Positions 1-11,806 of a DNA stretch of 64,000 nt are shown here, one piece after another (position 1 is the first letter of the stretch; each line of letters starts with the position of its first letter). The DNA is from Sacculina carcini. Its lineage: Eukaryota; Arthropoda; Thecostraca; Sacculinidae. Location of the stretch: assembly GCA_916048095.2 (NCBI GenBank), contig OU696572.1, positions 4,793,362 through 4,857,361 of the forward strand, read 5' to 3'. A program made the position numbers and the translations under genes. Below the pieces are notes generated by a model. It saw nothing but the letters and a program-made list of their open reading frames with translations, was not told the origin of the DNA and ran no database searches.

Positions 1-124
1 TGACATTTGTTTCACTTATTTTATAAACATACATTCCATATTATTTTTTATCTCATCCTGTCATAGCACCAGTGTATATTTGGCGCTATATTACATGCAT
101 GTTGTTGTTGTTGTGGTTGTATAC

Positions 125-412
125 CAGGAGTCGGCAGCCCAAAATCTTGAAACAGCCATATTTGACCAAAAAACAAAAAAATGATATGTCTGGAGTCGTA
201 AAAATGTTAATGTCTTATATAACACATGCTGTATGTATCTATATTAGCCTACTATCAAAAATACTAAGTTGGCTAAAAATATATTATGAGACAAAACTAT
301 AATTCCGTCCCCATCTTTTTCAATTTTCAAATTTTTTTGTCAAAGGTCCAGGGAACCCACTATGCAGAGCTAAAGAGCTGCATGCGGCTTGAGATCCGCG
401 GGCTGCCGAATT
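125..412. mobile_element. hAT-like MITE fragment
   Basis: The left edge reads caggagtcggcagccc and the right side carries the inverted counterpart cgcgggctgccga, with 'ctgcatgcggcttgag' just inside. Short inverted ends of the type CAGG(A/G)GTCGGCAACC are common on non-autonomous hAT elements. The right terminal bases have decayed and I could not find an 8-bp target duplication, so the limits are approximate. No coding capacity is seen. Confidence 0.45.
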
Positions 413-1090
413 GCGAGCTATTCAAAGGGCAGTCAGTGTATGACTCTTTCACACCGTCACAGTGACTCGCTAGAATATTTTTCAATGACACCGGAAAATG
501 GATAACGATATGAGAGGGTAGCATTTACTTGTCATAATGAGGTTTATATTGGACAGTGCATAATTAATCACTTTTGTAATGAATTCAAACTTGAAGTACT
601 GTCGTACAACAGAGTAGCCATGTCGTGCGTCTCTGTGAGATGTACTTCAGGAGAAAAGATGCTGACAGTAAAGAAACTCGTAACTCAAAGGAAACCATAA
701 TGATTTCGAGAAGCCATCCGGATTCCTTAAAAATAAGCAGAAAAAATAGAGATTTGTTGTGTGTATATAATCAAACAAATTGCTCGATAGGAGGCTATTT
801 TTGGTAATATGAATACACATCATATACATATATTTCTTCACCACGTTGTGGTTTTTATGAAGCAATTTACATCGCATCACATCGCATTTTAAACAGGGAA
901 AAAGAAAATGTTAAGATATAAATGAGTTAAAATTTATGAAAATATAGTTGGGTTAAAACATCAATCATATGAAATTGTAGATGAGAGTGGACATATATAA
1001 TGAAGTAGATTAGGTAAAAACAAGTAAATGAAGGTGAGTAAGTGAAAAATATATCATGTTTCATGTTGTAAACATATATAATGTGTCTAT
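413..1090. other. AT-rich stretch without a recognisable gene
   Basis: Only short chance reading frames occur. No domain motif, long repeat or inverted terminus was recognised. A short 'atgtctatgtatatgtct' simple repeat lies at its right end (about 1085-1137). Confidence 0.5.
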
Positions 1091-1097
1091 GTCTTCT

Positions 1098-1304
1098 TCA
1101 TATATCATGTCTATGTATATGTCTATGTATATGTCTATTTTCGCGCTTACAAACGAGATTAAAGTCAATTGCAATTTCGCATTTTGCAATCTTTTTCCTG
1201 GTGGATTCTAAATCTCTTGCCAGTTTCTGGTCGCTTTGACTCAAACACTTCAAAAGCGTTCCTATATTCTGTAACGTTTCGGAGTTTACTGACTCCATCT
1301 TCAG
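1098..1304 (-). pseudogene. Penelope-like element fragment, conserved leader peptide
   Basis: On the minus strand a peptide beginning MESVNSETLQNIG and ending IDFNLVCKREN is recognisably homologous, at about half its residues, to peptides at 50790-50965 (minus) and 57727-57890 (plus). Both of those sit beside Penelope-like sequences. Immediately upstream lies a stem-loop motif CTGAAGAT-GGAGT-loop-ACTCC-GAAA (1275-1304) that is also shared by those copies. I infer a piece of the terminal repeat/leader of a Penelope-like retroelement. It abuts the downstream end of the Copia relic. No reverse transcriptase or GIY-YIG domain is attached here. Confidence 0.5.
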
Positions 1305-1399
1305 ACAATTCATAAAAGCACAATACACATGATACACACAATACACAACGAATATAAACAATTGTTCAAAATGTGGGCGAATATTTAAATACAATGACT

Positions 1400-3460
1400 A
1401 TAGTCGCGCCTAGGTGCTAGCGACCAGGGATCACGCCAATGTGCTATCATCAAGCGGATGTGCGGGCGTCTGACTGTCGCAAGGGCGAGTCGAGTTTCGC
1501 TCAGATGGGGGAGCTCGCTGAGTTGGAAGTACACCATTTTCTTCACCAAATTCGGTCTATTGCCAGTGAAAATCTCGAACGGTGTTTTACCCAGGCGGGA
1601 AACATAACATCTATTACGAATGTACGCCGATGTTATGACAGCATAAGTCCACAGCTCCTTGGGTAGTCTTGCCTCAAGAAGCAAACACCTAGCCATTTCA
1701 AATATGGTTCGCCAGGTCCTCTCAGCTGTACCATTTTGGTGCGGGGAACTTGGAGCAGACATCTCATGTTTGATACTATGTTTATTCAATATTGCCTGAA
1801 AAGAATGGGATGTGTACTCAGTACCTTGATCTGTCCTGAGTCTTTCAATACGTCCATATACACTGACATCAGCAATGAATTTCTCAAGAGCTTGGGTGGC
1901 ATCATCTTTCCTTCTCAAGAAATATACACTTATTAATCCCGAAAAATCGTCGACAAAATTTATTGCATGTTTATATCCCTCTTTAGCGACAGGATCTACT
2001 ACACCAGTTAAATCACTATGTACAAGATCAAGCATACCAGTAGCACGAGCGTCGGGTTCCCTATTTCGAAATTGAACCATCTTCCTTTCAGTACATACTT
2101 CACAATCGAAAGGGCTTTTGTCAATTATAGTCATACCGGACACCACCTTTTCTAATTTACACAAATCGTTTATATTGCAGTGACCCAAAGTTCGGTGCCA
2201 TGAATTTAATGCGCGTTTGACACCATCATTACTACTAACACTACACAAATAGTAAAGTTTCCCCTTCTTTCGTATATCAAACTTCGTTCCACATGGTGCA
2301 TATAAACAACCACAATTACCAGAAAAAAGGACTTTACTACCCTTCTCAGCAGCAGCCTGAACAGAAAAAATATCATGATCAAACGAAGGTACATGCAACG
2401 CATTCTCTAGCAATACACTTCTAGTACTGCCTTCTGAATCACAAATCAAGACACGGGCAGTTCCTCGCTGCTTAACATCACCGCTAACTCTACTACCATC
2501 AGCTAGCTCAATACAGTGCTGTGATGCATCAAAATTATTATCAAAAGAAACAAACCTAGAAACATCCTTAACAATATGCGTGGTAGCACCGCAATCAACT
2601 AGCATGGTTTTGGCAAAATGAGTAACAAAAACATCACTACTAACTTTAAATACAAAATCATCCGTAAAAGTACTCACAGTTTTCACATGATTCTGCTTTG
2701 TGCAAAATCTGGTATCATGTGTGCTATTTTCGCACACTGTACACCATCTACGTCGCTTCTGAGTACAGTTCCTCCGGATATGTCCTCGTCCACCGCAGCC
2801 GTAACAGACCACCTGAGATCTAACATCCACAGAGGCCGACTCCACATGAGGGGTCATATCTGTCATCTTTAAAACACTGTTCTCTTCAGGTTGTCTCAGT
2901 CGATTCGTTTCCTCGAAACTTCTCAGTGCCACTTTGAATTCTGTAAAAGTAGCAGGTTTTTCTTTTTGTGTAAACACCGCCGAAAATGTCTGGTACTCCG
3001 ATGTTAATCCCTTTAACACCATAGCCGTTAAAAGGCTGTCACTTATTATTTCTCCAGCATTCTTGAGAGAAGTAGCGGCGTTCTCCGCCCTGATCACATA
3101 ATCAGTTATATCTTCGCTCGCACACTTCCTCAGCGACGTAAGTTCCGTATAAAGCGTTATTATCCTCGGTGTACGATTGGACAAATAGTGCTCCCTGAGA
3201 ATCTTCAATGCCTTATCACCGTCATCTCTGGCATCTCTCATGATCAACGATATGCTTTTGTCATCCAGATATTGGATAAGCTCTGCAAAGACCATAGCTT
3301 TGTCTTCAGCAGAGGCTGCTTGTCCTTCTGCTGGCATAATTACGTGGTTACCTGTTGATAGACTCGCCATTTCATTGATAGTGGTACTCCAATATTCACG
3401 AATTCCAAGTATATTCTTATCAAAAACCACAGCAACAACAACAACAACACACACACACAA
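1400..3460 (-). pseudogene. Ty1/Copia retrotransposon gag-pol, truncated
   Basis: One long frame carries the Copia polyprotein order. A UBN2-type gag region covers roughly residues 50-190, and a CCHC zinc knuckle lies near 219-232 (CYGCGGRGHIRRNC). A retroviral-type aspartic protease follows near 288 (DCGATTHI), then a pre-integrase zinc region near 418-455 (WHRTLGH...CEVC) and an integrase core at about 480-640 with D, D and E motifs (VHSDLTG, RTDQGTEY, NGTAERTWRT). The protein leaves homology after 'GKTPFEIFTGNRP', and the reverse transcriptase and RNase H that should follow are absent, so the element is 3'-truncated. The likely start is the Met at about 3370; the Val-rich leader before it comes from an ACA/CA simple repeat. 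No LTR or primer-binding site was found. The uninterrupted 1.9-kb frame suggests a fairly recent copy that lost its end by deletion. Confidence 0.9.
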
Positions 3461-3559
3461 TATATATCAACCGCACAACACAATACGCCGCATACGGTCA
3501 AATACGAAAGTTGCCAGTCTACCAAACGGGATTTCGCTAAAGGTTTTCTATCCAACATA

Positions 3560-4744
3560 ATGTTCTTGAATCCTTACACATTTAGCCTAGATCAATGAGT
3601 CTCTCGTCTCTGCCATCATCCTGGTGCTGTCAACTGTTGTCACTTGACAAGCTGTATTCAGTGTTATCCAAACGTCCTCCATTTAGGAATCATACAGACC
3701 CCCGCTTTGTGGTATTTGGAGGTGTGCTATGTGGGTGGGGACTAATATTCTGATTCTGATTCTGCTTTTTGGAAGATTCGGCTATTTGTAGGTCCGCTAT
3801 TTGAATGGTCATCTGTAGCTGAACATTTGAAATTTTAGTGAGTATATTAATGTATTTCTTCAATATAGTTGATAATTGATTGAATAAAATATGTAAATTC
3901 AAGATTAGAACATGTAGAAAAGTCACTGAGAGCAATGTTACTGTGATGTATTTTTGAAAACAGTTTTAACCAAAGTTCATGGTACTGCTGAAAATTCTTA
4001 GTACAAATTACAAGTTTCCATCAGTCTAAATTGACCTTAGTTTCAATTTGTTCAAGTTAATGCCAGAAAAACTTTATTTGCATATATGTACCGATCTAGA
4101 AAGTACTGCCATTTTCGCGGCAAAACATTAAAAATTTGAAAAATATTCAGCTGGAAAATAAGAGAAGAATTTCTGACACGTCGTTTTCAAGAACAGATCT
4201 TTCACTATAGAATTACACTGGAGATCAATCAGATCCAATTGTCACTGAACAGGCTATTCACTGCAGTCAAATGTAAGTGGCACAATGATCGAATCAAAGT
4301 ATCTGTCGAGTTTTTTCAGGTCTGCAAACTCCTGACCAATCTATCCTTTCAAATGCATGGAGCATTCAATGTGTATTGCTGTTTAATGTATTTGATACTC
4401 AACTTTGCATCCAGTGGCTAATATTAATAGCACTATTAATATTAATATTAATACACGTTCAGTAATAGTGTACAATGTGGATTACACAATATTTTGATGG
4501 TTCCTTAGACGTATTACTATAAACTGTTTTGGTTTGTGCAAAAGATTGTGCCGAGTAGAGGCGAGATTGAAGGTTGTACAATATATTGCACAATCCTAAG
4601 CACAGACGTACAACATTATTGTGCAAACAGTCAGTCAGTACCAGAGCTTCATGACGAGAAACATGACGCTCTCCATTTTGTCAGATCAACATACACACAT
4701 ACAGCACGCGCTACACAAAATCACTGGTGATACACTTGTATCGT
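3560..4744. other. AT-rich stretch without a recognisable gene
   Basis: No coding domain, splice-supported exon or known repeat end was recognised. A small (TATTAA)n palindromic run lies near 4425-4455. Short open frames here have no protein-like composition. Confidence 0.5.
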
Positions 4745-4752
4745 GTGACAGC

Positions 4753-6685
4753 TATAGATGCGACCTAAAAAAACTGTTTTTTTTTGCCAAAAAAACCGAG
4801 ACCAAAAAACACGTTCTTTTTGTTTTTTTGAATAGTCATGCAAATAATTCAAATTATGGAAATAATATATTTGGGATGTTAAATGAATTATTTTGTATCA
4901 ACACATGAGTTATACATGCTATTAGTGACCCTATCAAATTGAATTATCATTAAATATGCACAATATAATTGTTATAATGTGTCTGAAAGCCCTAATATAT
5001 TTGCTTGCACAGTACTGTGCGGCAATTATATGTACAGTGAAGTTTTGCATTCAATTCAATTCGATTTGTGGACTCCGTGGTGTAGCGTTAGCACACCCGC
5101 CTCACAAGCGGGAGGTCCGTGGTTCGAAACCCGGCGGAGCAGAATTTCATTGGGCGAATTCTACAATCCCACAGCCCATGTCCACCCAGCAGAAAATGAT
5201 GTTACCAGATATCAGTCATGAGATGTGCCATGCATTCTGGGGAGGTGGCCCTCTCTAATACGTCTTGTGGCTTGTCCACTCGTCCTTGTGGCGCCATAGA
5301 GGGTCGTGGAGTGGATACCGTGGAGAGGGTCGGTTCTGTGGTGGCAGCGATCTGCACGGGGCACACCTGTGTGTTCATTATCTTCGACTTCTTCCCGTGT
5401 AGCAGCTGTCACTAAGGCATTTAACCTTTTTATTTTAATCATTGAGTTAATCATTGTGTAAGAAAGCAGGGTTTAAGAACCGTTTTTTATGCTAAATCTG
5501 AAACTGTTTTAAAAAAAACAACAGGTGGCATAATTTTTTAGCATTTTTTACATATTACCTTATTCCTACCAGAAATGAACTACGTCGATTATAATAAGTT
5601 TAATCATTTCATTCAGCAGATCAATTATTTGCAAAAATAAAAGTACAAATACTGCAAATATTTACACAAAGACTACAAATATACACACAAACTTAGTGTC
5701 CCTAATGAGACTACGAATAAAAGCGGGTCGCATTAATCAGAGTGGTAATCCTGACCAGAAAAACGGGCAATATTTTCGTGTAGGAAAAAAACGACTGAGG
5801 AAATATATTTAATGTACAAAAAGGTATTTGAACACAAATTACTACATCAAAGAAACCATCATCCATAAAACCAGTTCTAAAAACAGGTTACTTAGAAGAA
5901 AATATTAATTTGGTTCAACTTTCCTTGATATGCCGCCAGTTTTTTCTAAATCTCTACATCTACGAAAACCGTTTTTCAAAAAAAATATTTTGAAAAAAAA
6001 AACATGGTTTAAAAAACAGTTTAAATCAAGTGGTTTAACCAGCCGCTTATACCAGCAGGCTACTTGCTATACAAAAGGTATTTGAGCGTACATCAATCAA
6101 ACCTATCTTACATAGATACTGTTTTAGAAAACATTGTTTCATTAAAAAAACGTTAAATAAACGTTTGTCAAAAAAACACTTGACCAACCAGTGAACTTGT
6201 CTTGTTCTGCTGTCAACATTTTCTGAATGTGTACATTAATAAAACGAATATAAAACCAATTTGAAAAACATCACTGCATTTTTTCATAAAAAACATGGTT
6301 TCTTTAAAAAAAACACATTATTACTCAATGAATTTGTTTTGTTCTGTTGACAAATTCTTTCAAATATCCACATAATTATAACCATCTTTAAAAACATGGG
6401 TTTTCTCAATGAAAAAACCTAAACCACCGCATCCGGATGCACTTTCAAACAGTCTCCTGAGGTATTTATTTATAAATATATTTGTTTGTTATACTATTAT
6501 CAAATTATCTTTGAACTAAGACACGTAAGAATGTACAAAACGTCAATTAAACTCGTTTCTATGTACTCAAATCCAACATCCGATGACAATTGGGGCTAAT
6601 TCTAAAAAAACAAAAAAAAACTTAAAAAAACATGTTTTTTTGCAAAAAAAAACCGCAACCAAAAAAACGTGTTTTTGCATCACTA
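4753..6685. mobile_element. non-autonomous hAT element, copy 1
   Basis: The element is bounded by a perfect 8-bp direct repeat GTGACAGC (4745-4752 and 6686-6693). Its ends are imperfect inverted repeats: left TATAGATGCGACC, right TAGTGATGCAAAAACACG when read inward. An 8-bp duplication with short TA-ended inverted repeats is the hallmark of the hAT superfamily. The interior is A/T-homopolymer rich, shows no transposase, and matches a second copy at about 8695-10128. A tRNA-derived SINE (about 5000-5460) interrupts this copy but not the second. Confidence 0.8.
5060..5460 (+). mobile_element. tRNA-derived SINE inserted in hAT copy 1
   Basis: Positions 5073-5141 fold as a tRNA-Val-like cloverleaf. 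The anticodon loop CTCACAA is flanked by a CCCGC/GCGGG stem (anticodon CAC), an acceptor remnant CTCCG pairs with CGGAG, an A-box region lies at tggtgtagcg, and there is a perfect B box GGTTCGAAACC. The T stem has two mismatches, so this is a SINE head rather than a working tRNA. The body continues through 'gtccacccagcagaaaatg' and ends in a 'ttaatcattgag' type tail. The flanking hAT sequence lacks this insert in its second copy, which supports an insertion. Confidence 0.7.
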
Positions 6686-6855
6686 GTGACAGCGCACGTT
6701 CGCACAGTCGGCACGACTCTTGCTGTGCTCACTCTCAATCTCTCTATTCATAACACTATGCTTGTTTGATCAGTTTGTTTGATGATGATGTACGCATATA
6801 TTACACCCAGCTGGAGCAGGAGGTGCAATGCGCTATAGCCACATTCAAAAATGAA

Positions 6856-7191
6856 TCACTGGTGTATCAGCCGGTTCCACTGCTGGCGATTAGTAGCCGT
6901 TGCAGCTGCACTACTAAGCGTCAGACCGAGCCGCTGCAGGTCTTCCTCCATCTGCTGCCGGTAAGTGAAACGCAGGGCACCGCCCCGACGTCGTGGCTCG
7001 GTAGGCGGACTGGACAACACGACAGCCAGCGGCACATCAGGCCGGCGCAGCACATGTCCCAGTAGTGTCAGTCTCCTCGTGCGCAGAGTACGAGACACCT
7101 GCACCGTGCCAGTCTGAGCGTAGAGGCTGCTGCTGGTAACAATTGTTGGGTAGCGGACACCAGCGCTTGTTTGTTTGAGCAACCACCACAC
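6856..7191 (-). pseudogene. LINE ORF2 C-terminal fragment
   Basis: The minus-strand peptide contains RRLTLLGHVLRRPD, then a Pro/Arg-rich segment, then MEEDLQRLGLTL and ATNRQQWNRLIHQ. This matches the typical tail of many non-LTR retrotransposon ORF2 proteins (RLxWLGHVxRM...EEDLxxLG...DRxxWRxLV). The frame is intact for about 110 residues, but the reverse transcriptase and endonuclease are missing upstream. It lies in the gap between the two hAT copies. The clade cannot be fixed from this piece. Confidence 0.75.
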
Positions 7192-7440
7192 ACGACCGCT
7201 GGCTAGATACTGACAGAATATAGTGCAATATAGCCCACATACAACACAACATCATCCAGGTTGTGCAATACAATTTCAAGTGACTGAAAATCGTGTAATA
7301 TATTGCACACATTTGCAATATTGTGTTGTATTGTGTTGTATTGGCACGAAAAACTTAATGAAATAACACACGCACACCAATACTGCCCACACACTATCAA
7401 TATTATCGCTCAACCTGAATATTATTGCATTGCTAATTGG

Positions 7441-8095
7441 CTAAGACAAGTATAATTCCATTATAATGGACTTGACTGTATTATTCATGTCATGAGCAAA
7501 CACGTTTTTACTCTGGAGTGTAACATTTAGCTCGCTGAGCTTATGAAAACTATCTACTAAAATGAAGTCGCACTTTAATTCTGCATCTGTCATAAGTCTA
7601 TTAAACTCAATATTAACTTCTATCATTGCAGGTAAAATGTAAATTCATCTTGAAATTTATATACCGGAATGCGGTAAGTTCTAAACTTTTGTTTTGTACT
7701 CATGTTTAGCTAGCGAGCACTATTGCAGTAAACTACATCAATATTTTCAGCTTCTATTCCGGCAAGAAGAGATAAAAACACCCTGTGATCCGGTTCTTTA
7801 TATTGAACAGACTTTTCAGTTGAGTCAGGAATGCATTTGACGCTTAATACTGCCTTACACAAGCTCTCCTGAGGGATGATATGATGCAGAGGAATTATTT
7901 TGATGTCCGGATACTGAGATGCAGCTCTGACTCGAATCATCCTAACCAAACCAATATTTTCCATTTATACCTGTGACATCATCAGTTATAATGTTGACAA
8001 GTTTGCTCCAATCCAACTGGTGTCGATCAAAGCTGTCACTTTAGTGCTGAAATTAATATGCACCGGTAGATTTATCCTTCAGATATTCGATTGAC
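7441..8095 (-). pseudogene. hAT-type transposase relic (GTF2IRD2/ZBED-like)
   Basis: On the minus strand, 'QLDWSKLVNIITDDVTGING' (about 7970-8025) is followed, after a frameshift, by 'IIPLHHIIPQESLCKAVL' and 'DHRVFLSLLAGIEAENIDVVYCN' (7710-7964). This is the order seen in domesticated and transposon hAT transposases of the GTF2IRD2/ZBED/SCAND3 type (LxWxKLxxxTTDGAP...HCIIHQExLCxKxL...LNHRxFxxLLEExxxxYxDxxY). A further frame at 7441-7626 may be its continuation. Several frameshifts and stops make it non-functional. It lies just outside the left end of hAT copy 2 and is not clearly part of it. Confidence 0.7.
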
Positions 8096-8099
8096 ATGC

Positions 8100-8690
8100 C
8101 AAATCTTGTATCCACACTATGGACACAACTGTTTGATTTTTTATCGAAAAAACTAATCTTATGTCATTTTACGATTAACTTTTATGCGAAGATTTAGAAA
8201 ACAGTATTGAAAACAGGATGGTTCACCAATAAAAAGTAACGGCACAAAACCGATCACTTTCTTGATCATCGGAATTGCATATCGTTTTCACGTATGTATA
8301 AATGTATGTTCTTTTGCGTCAAATTGCGTACCAAATGACAGTAAGGTGCCGCCAATGCAAGCAGTATTCGCCTGAATTATGTAGAAATGGACAATTTTTA
8401 ACGTTGAAGTTACCGAATCGCAGTCACAACCGGCACATAAAATCTTAACGAGCGCGCGCAGACTATCAGCGTATGTGAAGAAGTTACCGCTCGACCGGAT
8501 ATTATAACTGTATAATTACAACGGTATGGCTCCACCGATGAACATGGGTGGTATCATGTGCAACTTAGTAGAGGCTGTACTGGCAAAACAATGTTGTAAT
8601 GACCATTATTAAAATTGGCCATATTTGATCCATTAGTAGAGGTAGGACTGATTAATGTACTGGATCAATATAATTTGTGGAGTGTTCTCC
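8100..8690. other. stretch without a recognisable gene
   Basis: Mixed-composition DNA between the transposase relic and hAT copy 2. No reading frame with family motifs, no inverted terminus and no tandem repeat was recognised. Confidence 0.4.
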
Positions 8691-8694
8691 AGAT

Positions 8695-10128
8695 GCGACT
8701 TCAAATTAAACCGATGGTTTAAAAAAAAGTTTTTTTTGTTGTTTTGGAAGAGTCATGCAAATAAGACAAATTATGGAAATGATATATTTGGGATGTAAAA
8801 TGAATTTTTTTTTCAACACAAGATATTCATACTATTGGTGACCCTATCAAATTGAATTATCATTAAATACGCACAATAAAAGTGTTATAATGTGTCTGAA
8901 AGCCCTAATACAATATAATATATATATATATATACTGTTTAAAAAATCAACAGGTGGCATAATTTTTTTATTTTTTACATATTTCACTTTTTCAAAATGA
9001 ACTACGTTGATTATAATAACTTTCATCCTTTCATTCACCAGATCAATTATTTGCAAATATAAAAGTACAAACACTGCAAATATTTACACAAAGACTACAA
9101 ATATTTACACAAAGACTACAAATATTTACACAAAGACTACAAATATTTACACAAAGACTACAAATATTTACACAAAGACTACAAATATTTACACAAAGAC
9201 TACAAATATTTACACAAATATACACACAAACTTAGTGTCCCTAATGTGTTCTTAGTTACAAAAAGTTATTTGAACACAAATAACTACATCAAAGAAGCCA
9301 CAATCCATAAAACCAGTTCTAAAAACAGGTTACAAATAAAAAACCAATACATTTGATTAAACTTTCCTTGGTCTTACGCCCATTTTTTTCCAAATCTCTA
9401 CATCTACGAAAACCGATTAAAAATATATTTAAAAAAACATGGTTAAAAACAGTTTAAATCAAGTTGTTTAACCAGCCGCTTATACCAGCAGGCTACTTGT
9501 TATACAAAAGGTATTTGAACGTACATCAATCAAATCTATCTTCCATAGAAACTGTTCTTCAAAACATTGTTTCATTAATAAGAGTTAGTTTAGTTTTATA
9601 AACGTTTGTCAAAAGACACTTGACCAACCAATTAACTTGTCTTGTTCTGCTGTCAACATTTTCTGAATCTGTACACTAATAAACGAATTTAAAACCAGTT
9701 TGAAAAACATCATTGCATTTTTTCATAAAAACATGTTTCTTTAAGAAACACATGATTACTCAATGAATTAGTTTTGTTCCGCTGACAAATTATTTCAAAT
9801 ATTCACATAATTAAAACCGTCTTTAGAGAAACATGGGTTTTCTCAATGAAAAATCCTAAACCACCGGACCCGGATGCACTTTCAAATAGTCTCCTGGGAT
9901 AATTATGGATAAATAGTTTTGCTTTGCATACTATTATCAAATTATCTTTGAAATAAGACACGTAAAGATGTAAAAAAAGATCAATTAAACTCATTTCTAT
10001 GTACTAAAATCCACCATCCGATGACAATGGGGGCTAATTTATAAAAAAAACATAAAAAACAAAACAAACTAAAAAATATGTTTTTTGCAAAAAAACGGCA
10101 ACCAAAAAAAAGTTTTTTTGCATCACTA
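8695..10128. mobile_element. non-autonomous hAT element, copy 2
   Basis: It is collinear with the element at 4753-6685, from 'agatgcgac' on the left to 'tttttgcatcacta' on the right, and lacks the SINE. Its interior contains an expanded 21-bp minisatellite where copy 1 has only about one unit. The right flank is tatcagac, but no matching left duplication was found, so the left edge may be truncated or rearranged. No transposase is encoded. Confidence 0.65.
9080..9225. repeat. 21-bp minisatellite, about 7 units
   Basis: Direct tandem repeat of the unit 'agactacaaatatttacac' plus two bases, nearly perfect, within hAT copy 2. Copy 1 (about 5655-5690) has a single unit, so expansion occurred after the two copies separated. 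The unit length is a multiple of three, so several strands and frames read open by chance. Confidence 0.9.
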
Positions 10129-10136
10129 TATCAGAC

Positions 10137-11289
10137 ACCGCCAGTGTCAATACAAGGAGTTAAAGTGAATTTTCGGTCTGATTTCATTTGATGTTTGTTG
10201 AAATATAATATGATGAACCTGAGTTTGTATGCTGTCAGCATCATATTTCAGACCGAATCCTGCGTTTATTCATGCATCTAGGATCCCTGTATCTACCAAC
10301 TTCTGCGTCTAAGCACTTCCTTCTCACAAACATTCACCAACTTTTGATTGCTTATTTGTGTGTGTATTGAATGATATTCACAAGGATTGAATTGAGTTCA
10401 AACCGGAGATCATATCATCTCTGGAAAGTTTGCATGAAGATATAACATGACGTTTTTTTTCATTTCACTCACGTATACTGCAAAGTGTGTGTGATTTTTT
10501 CACGTATATCTGGGCCGAGCAATGGTCCAATATCTAAATATATTGCACATCGTTGAAATGCCTAGGGAAGCATTAGACGCAAAAACAGACCCCAATGAAC
10601 ATCAGCAGAACTGACAAACTTCAATTCAATAATTTGTTTTTGAAAGTATAGCGACATAAGTTTATTGCATATTCTTATGTATTTTGGTCTGCGGAATTCA
10701 AATTTGAAAACGATTTAGTAATACTGCAATTTTGAGTTTTGAATTCAGTGAAAACCCTCAGTTTTTCCCATTGTCGTCAAATTGGCAATTTACTTGCGAT
10801 GCCTATACTGGCAAACCAGCAGGTGCTTTACTGCTGAAGTGTTGTAAGACATGCTCATTTTAACAACAAAGATATTAAAATTGTTTTGATTTTGTTTCAC
10901 GTCTGATCGTGGCTATAAGGAGATATCAGTGTGATAATATGCCGGACGCATTCAGTTGTATTTTCGGATGATTCACGCATATTCGCAAAAAGACGTAATA
11001 TAACATCGTTTGTGAGGCGGCCATATAAATCATATTTTGTAAATGAACTTGGTGACCAGAACAAGAAATGAGTCATGCGTATTGTGTCATAACTGCGAGA
11101 ATATGCAGTGACTGTTGACTGAAAAGGTTGGGGTTCATGCTAACCTTATCATGTATGTGAACCTTATCATGTATGTTAACCTTATCATGTATGTATGTAT
11201 GTTAAACTTATCATGTATGCATGTATGCTAGTCTTATCATGTACGTTGGTGTTCATGTTAACCGTGTATATCCATGTTAGGGTTAAACT
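10137..11289. other. stretch without gene; 'cttatcatgtatgt' tandem near its end
   Basis: No coding motif was recognised. Between about 11115 and 11245 a degenerate tandem of 'aaccttatcatgtatgtt' type units (about 18-22 bp) occurs, some extended by extra atgt units. Confidence 0.5.
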
Positions 11290-11345
11290 TCGGAATTATT
11301 TTTATTTTAGTATTAATTTTCAGGCAAATCCAGTAGCATGGGAAG
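11290..11345 (-). mobile_element. LINE-A 3' end, minus orientation (interrupted)
   Basis: The text 'aggcaaatccagtagcatg' matches, in reverse, the extreme 3' end of a LINE family also seen at 18365-18438, 20590-20685, 29991-30115 and 33800-33870. That end is followed in the LINE sense by (TAA)n. The copy is split by the BEL element and resumes at 14650. I call this family LINE-A for reference. Confidence 0.65.
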
Positions 11346-11568
11346 TGTCGCGGCAAATACACGACCCAAACAAACACCTGGAACGAACTAACTGCACACA
11401 ATATATTCCAAACGGCTGAACCAACGACACAAAAAACACAACTTCTACAACAGCAGCCACATTTCTCTCTCGAACTCAAAACATACGCACGACACACAAT
11501 ATGGGAATTACAAGGCTGCCAATCAACAGCAATATAAATGAAATATACAATGGAAATAAGGAGCTACA
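11346..11568 (-). repeat. BEL 3' LTR
   Basis: It aligns end to end with 14427-14649 at about nine bases in ten. In the element sense it runs from TGTAGCTCC to TTGCCGCGACA. The internal side is joined to a polypurine tract (GGCGGGGAGAA on the minus strand, 11569-11579), exactly where second-strand priming is expected. Confidence 0.92.
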
Positions 11569-11806
11569 TTCTCCCCGCCGTGTAAGGCTCCACCTTATGT
11601 AACACACTATTGATGAACACAAGCGCAAAGCGATGCACAGCACAATAGACACATACACATCAATAGCACACATATGAAGCAAGGACGTCAGAGAACTGAC
11701 TCAGGAATTAGTCTCGGAAACGACCGGGACACTTGACAACGCGCCCACTGCGCGTACACTGGGGAATATCCGACTTCTTATCCACCACCGAACGACTCTC
11801 TACGCC

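Noticed and set aside
2206-2403. Additional small genes overlapping the Copia relic
   Set aside because: These frames on either strand are shadows of the continuous gag-pol frame.
5073-5141. Functional tRNA-Val(CAC) gene
   Set aside because: Anticodon arm and B box fit, but the T stem has two mismatches and the acceptor stem is incomplete. The sequence continues into a SINE body.
9080-9225. CRISPR-like array
   Set aside because: Units are contiguous 21-bp direct repeats without spacers, inside a eukaryotic transposon. The same applies to 17617-17925 and 45845-46092.
4753-10128. A single large composite transposon spanning both hAT copies
   Set aside because: Copy 1 has its own perfect 8-bp duplication at 4745 and 6686, and the interval between copies holds unrelated LINE and transposase relics.
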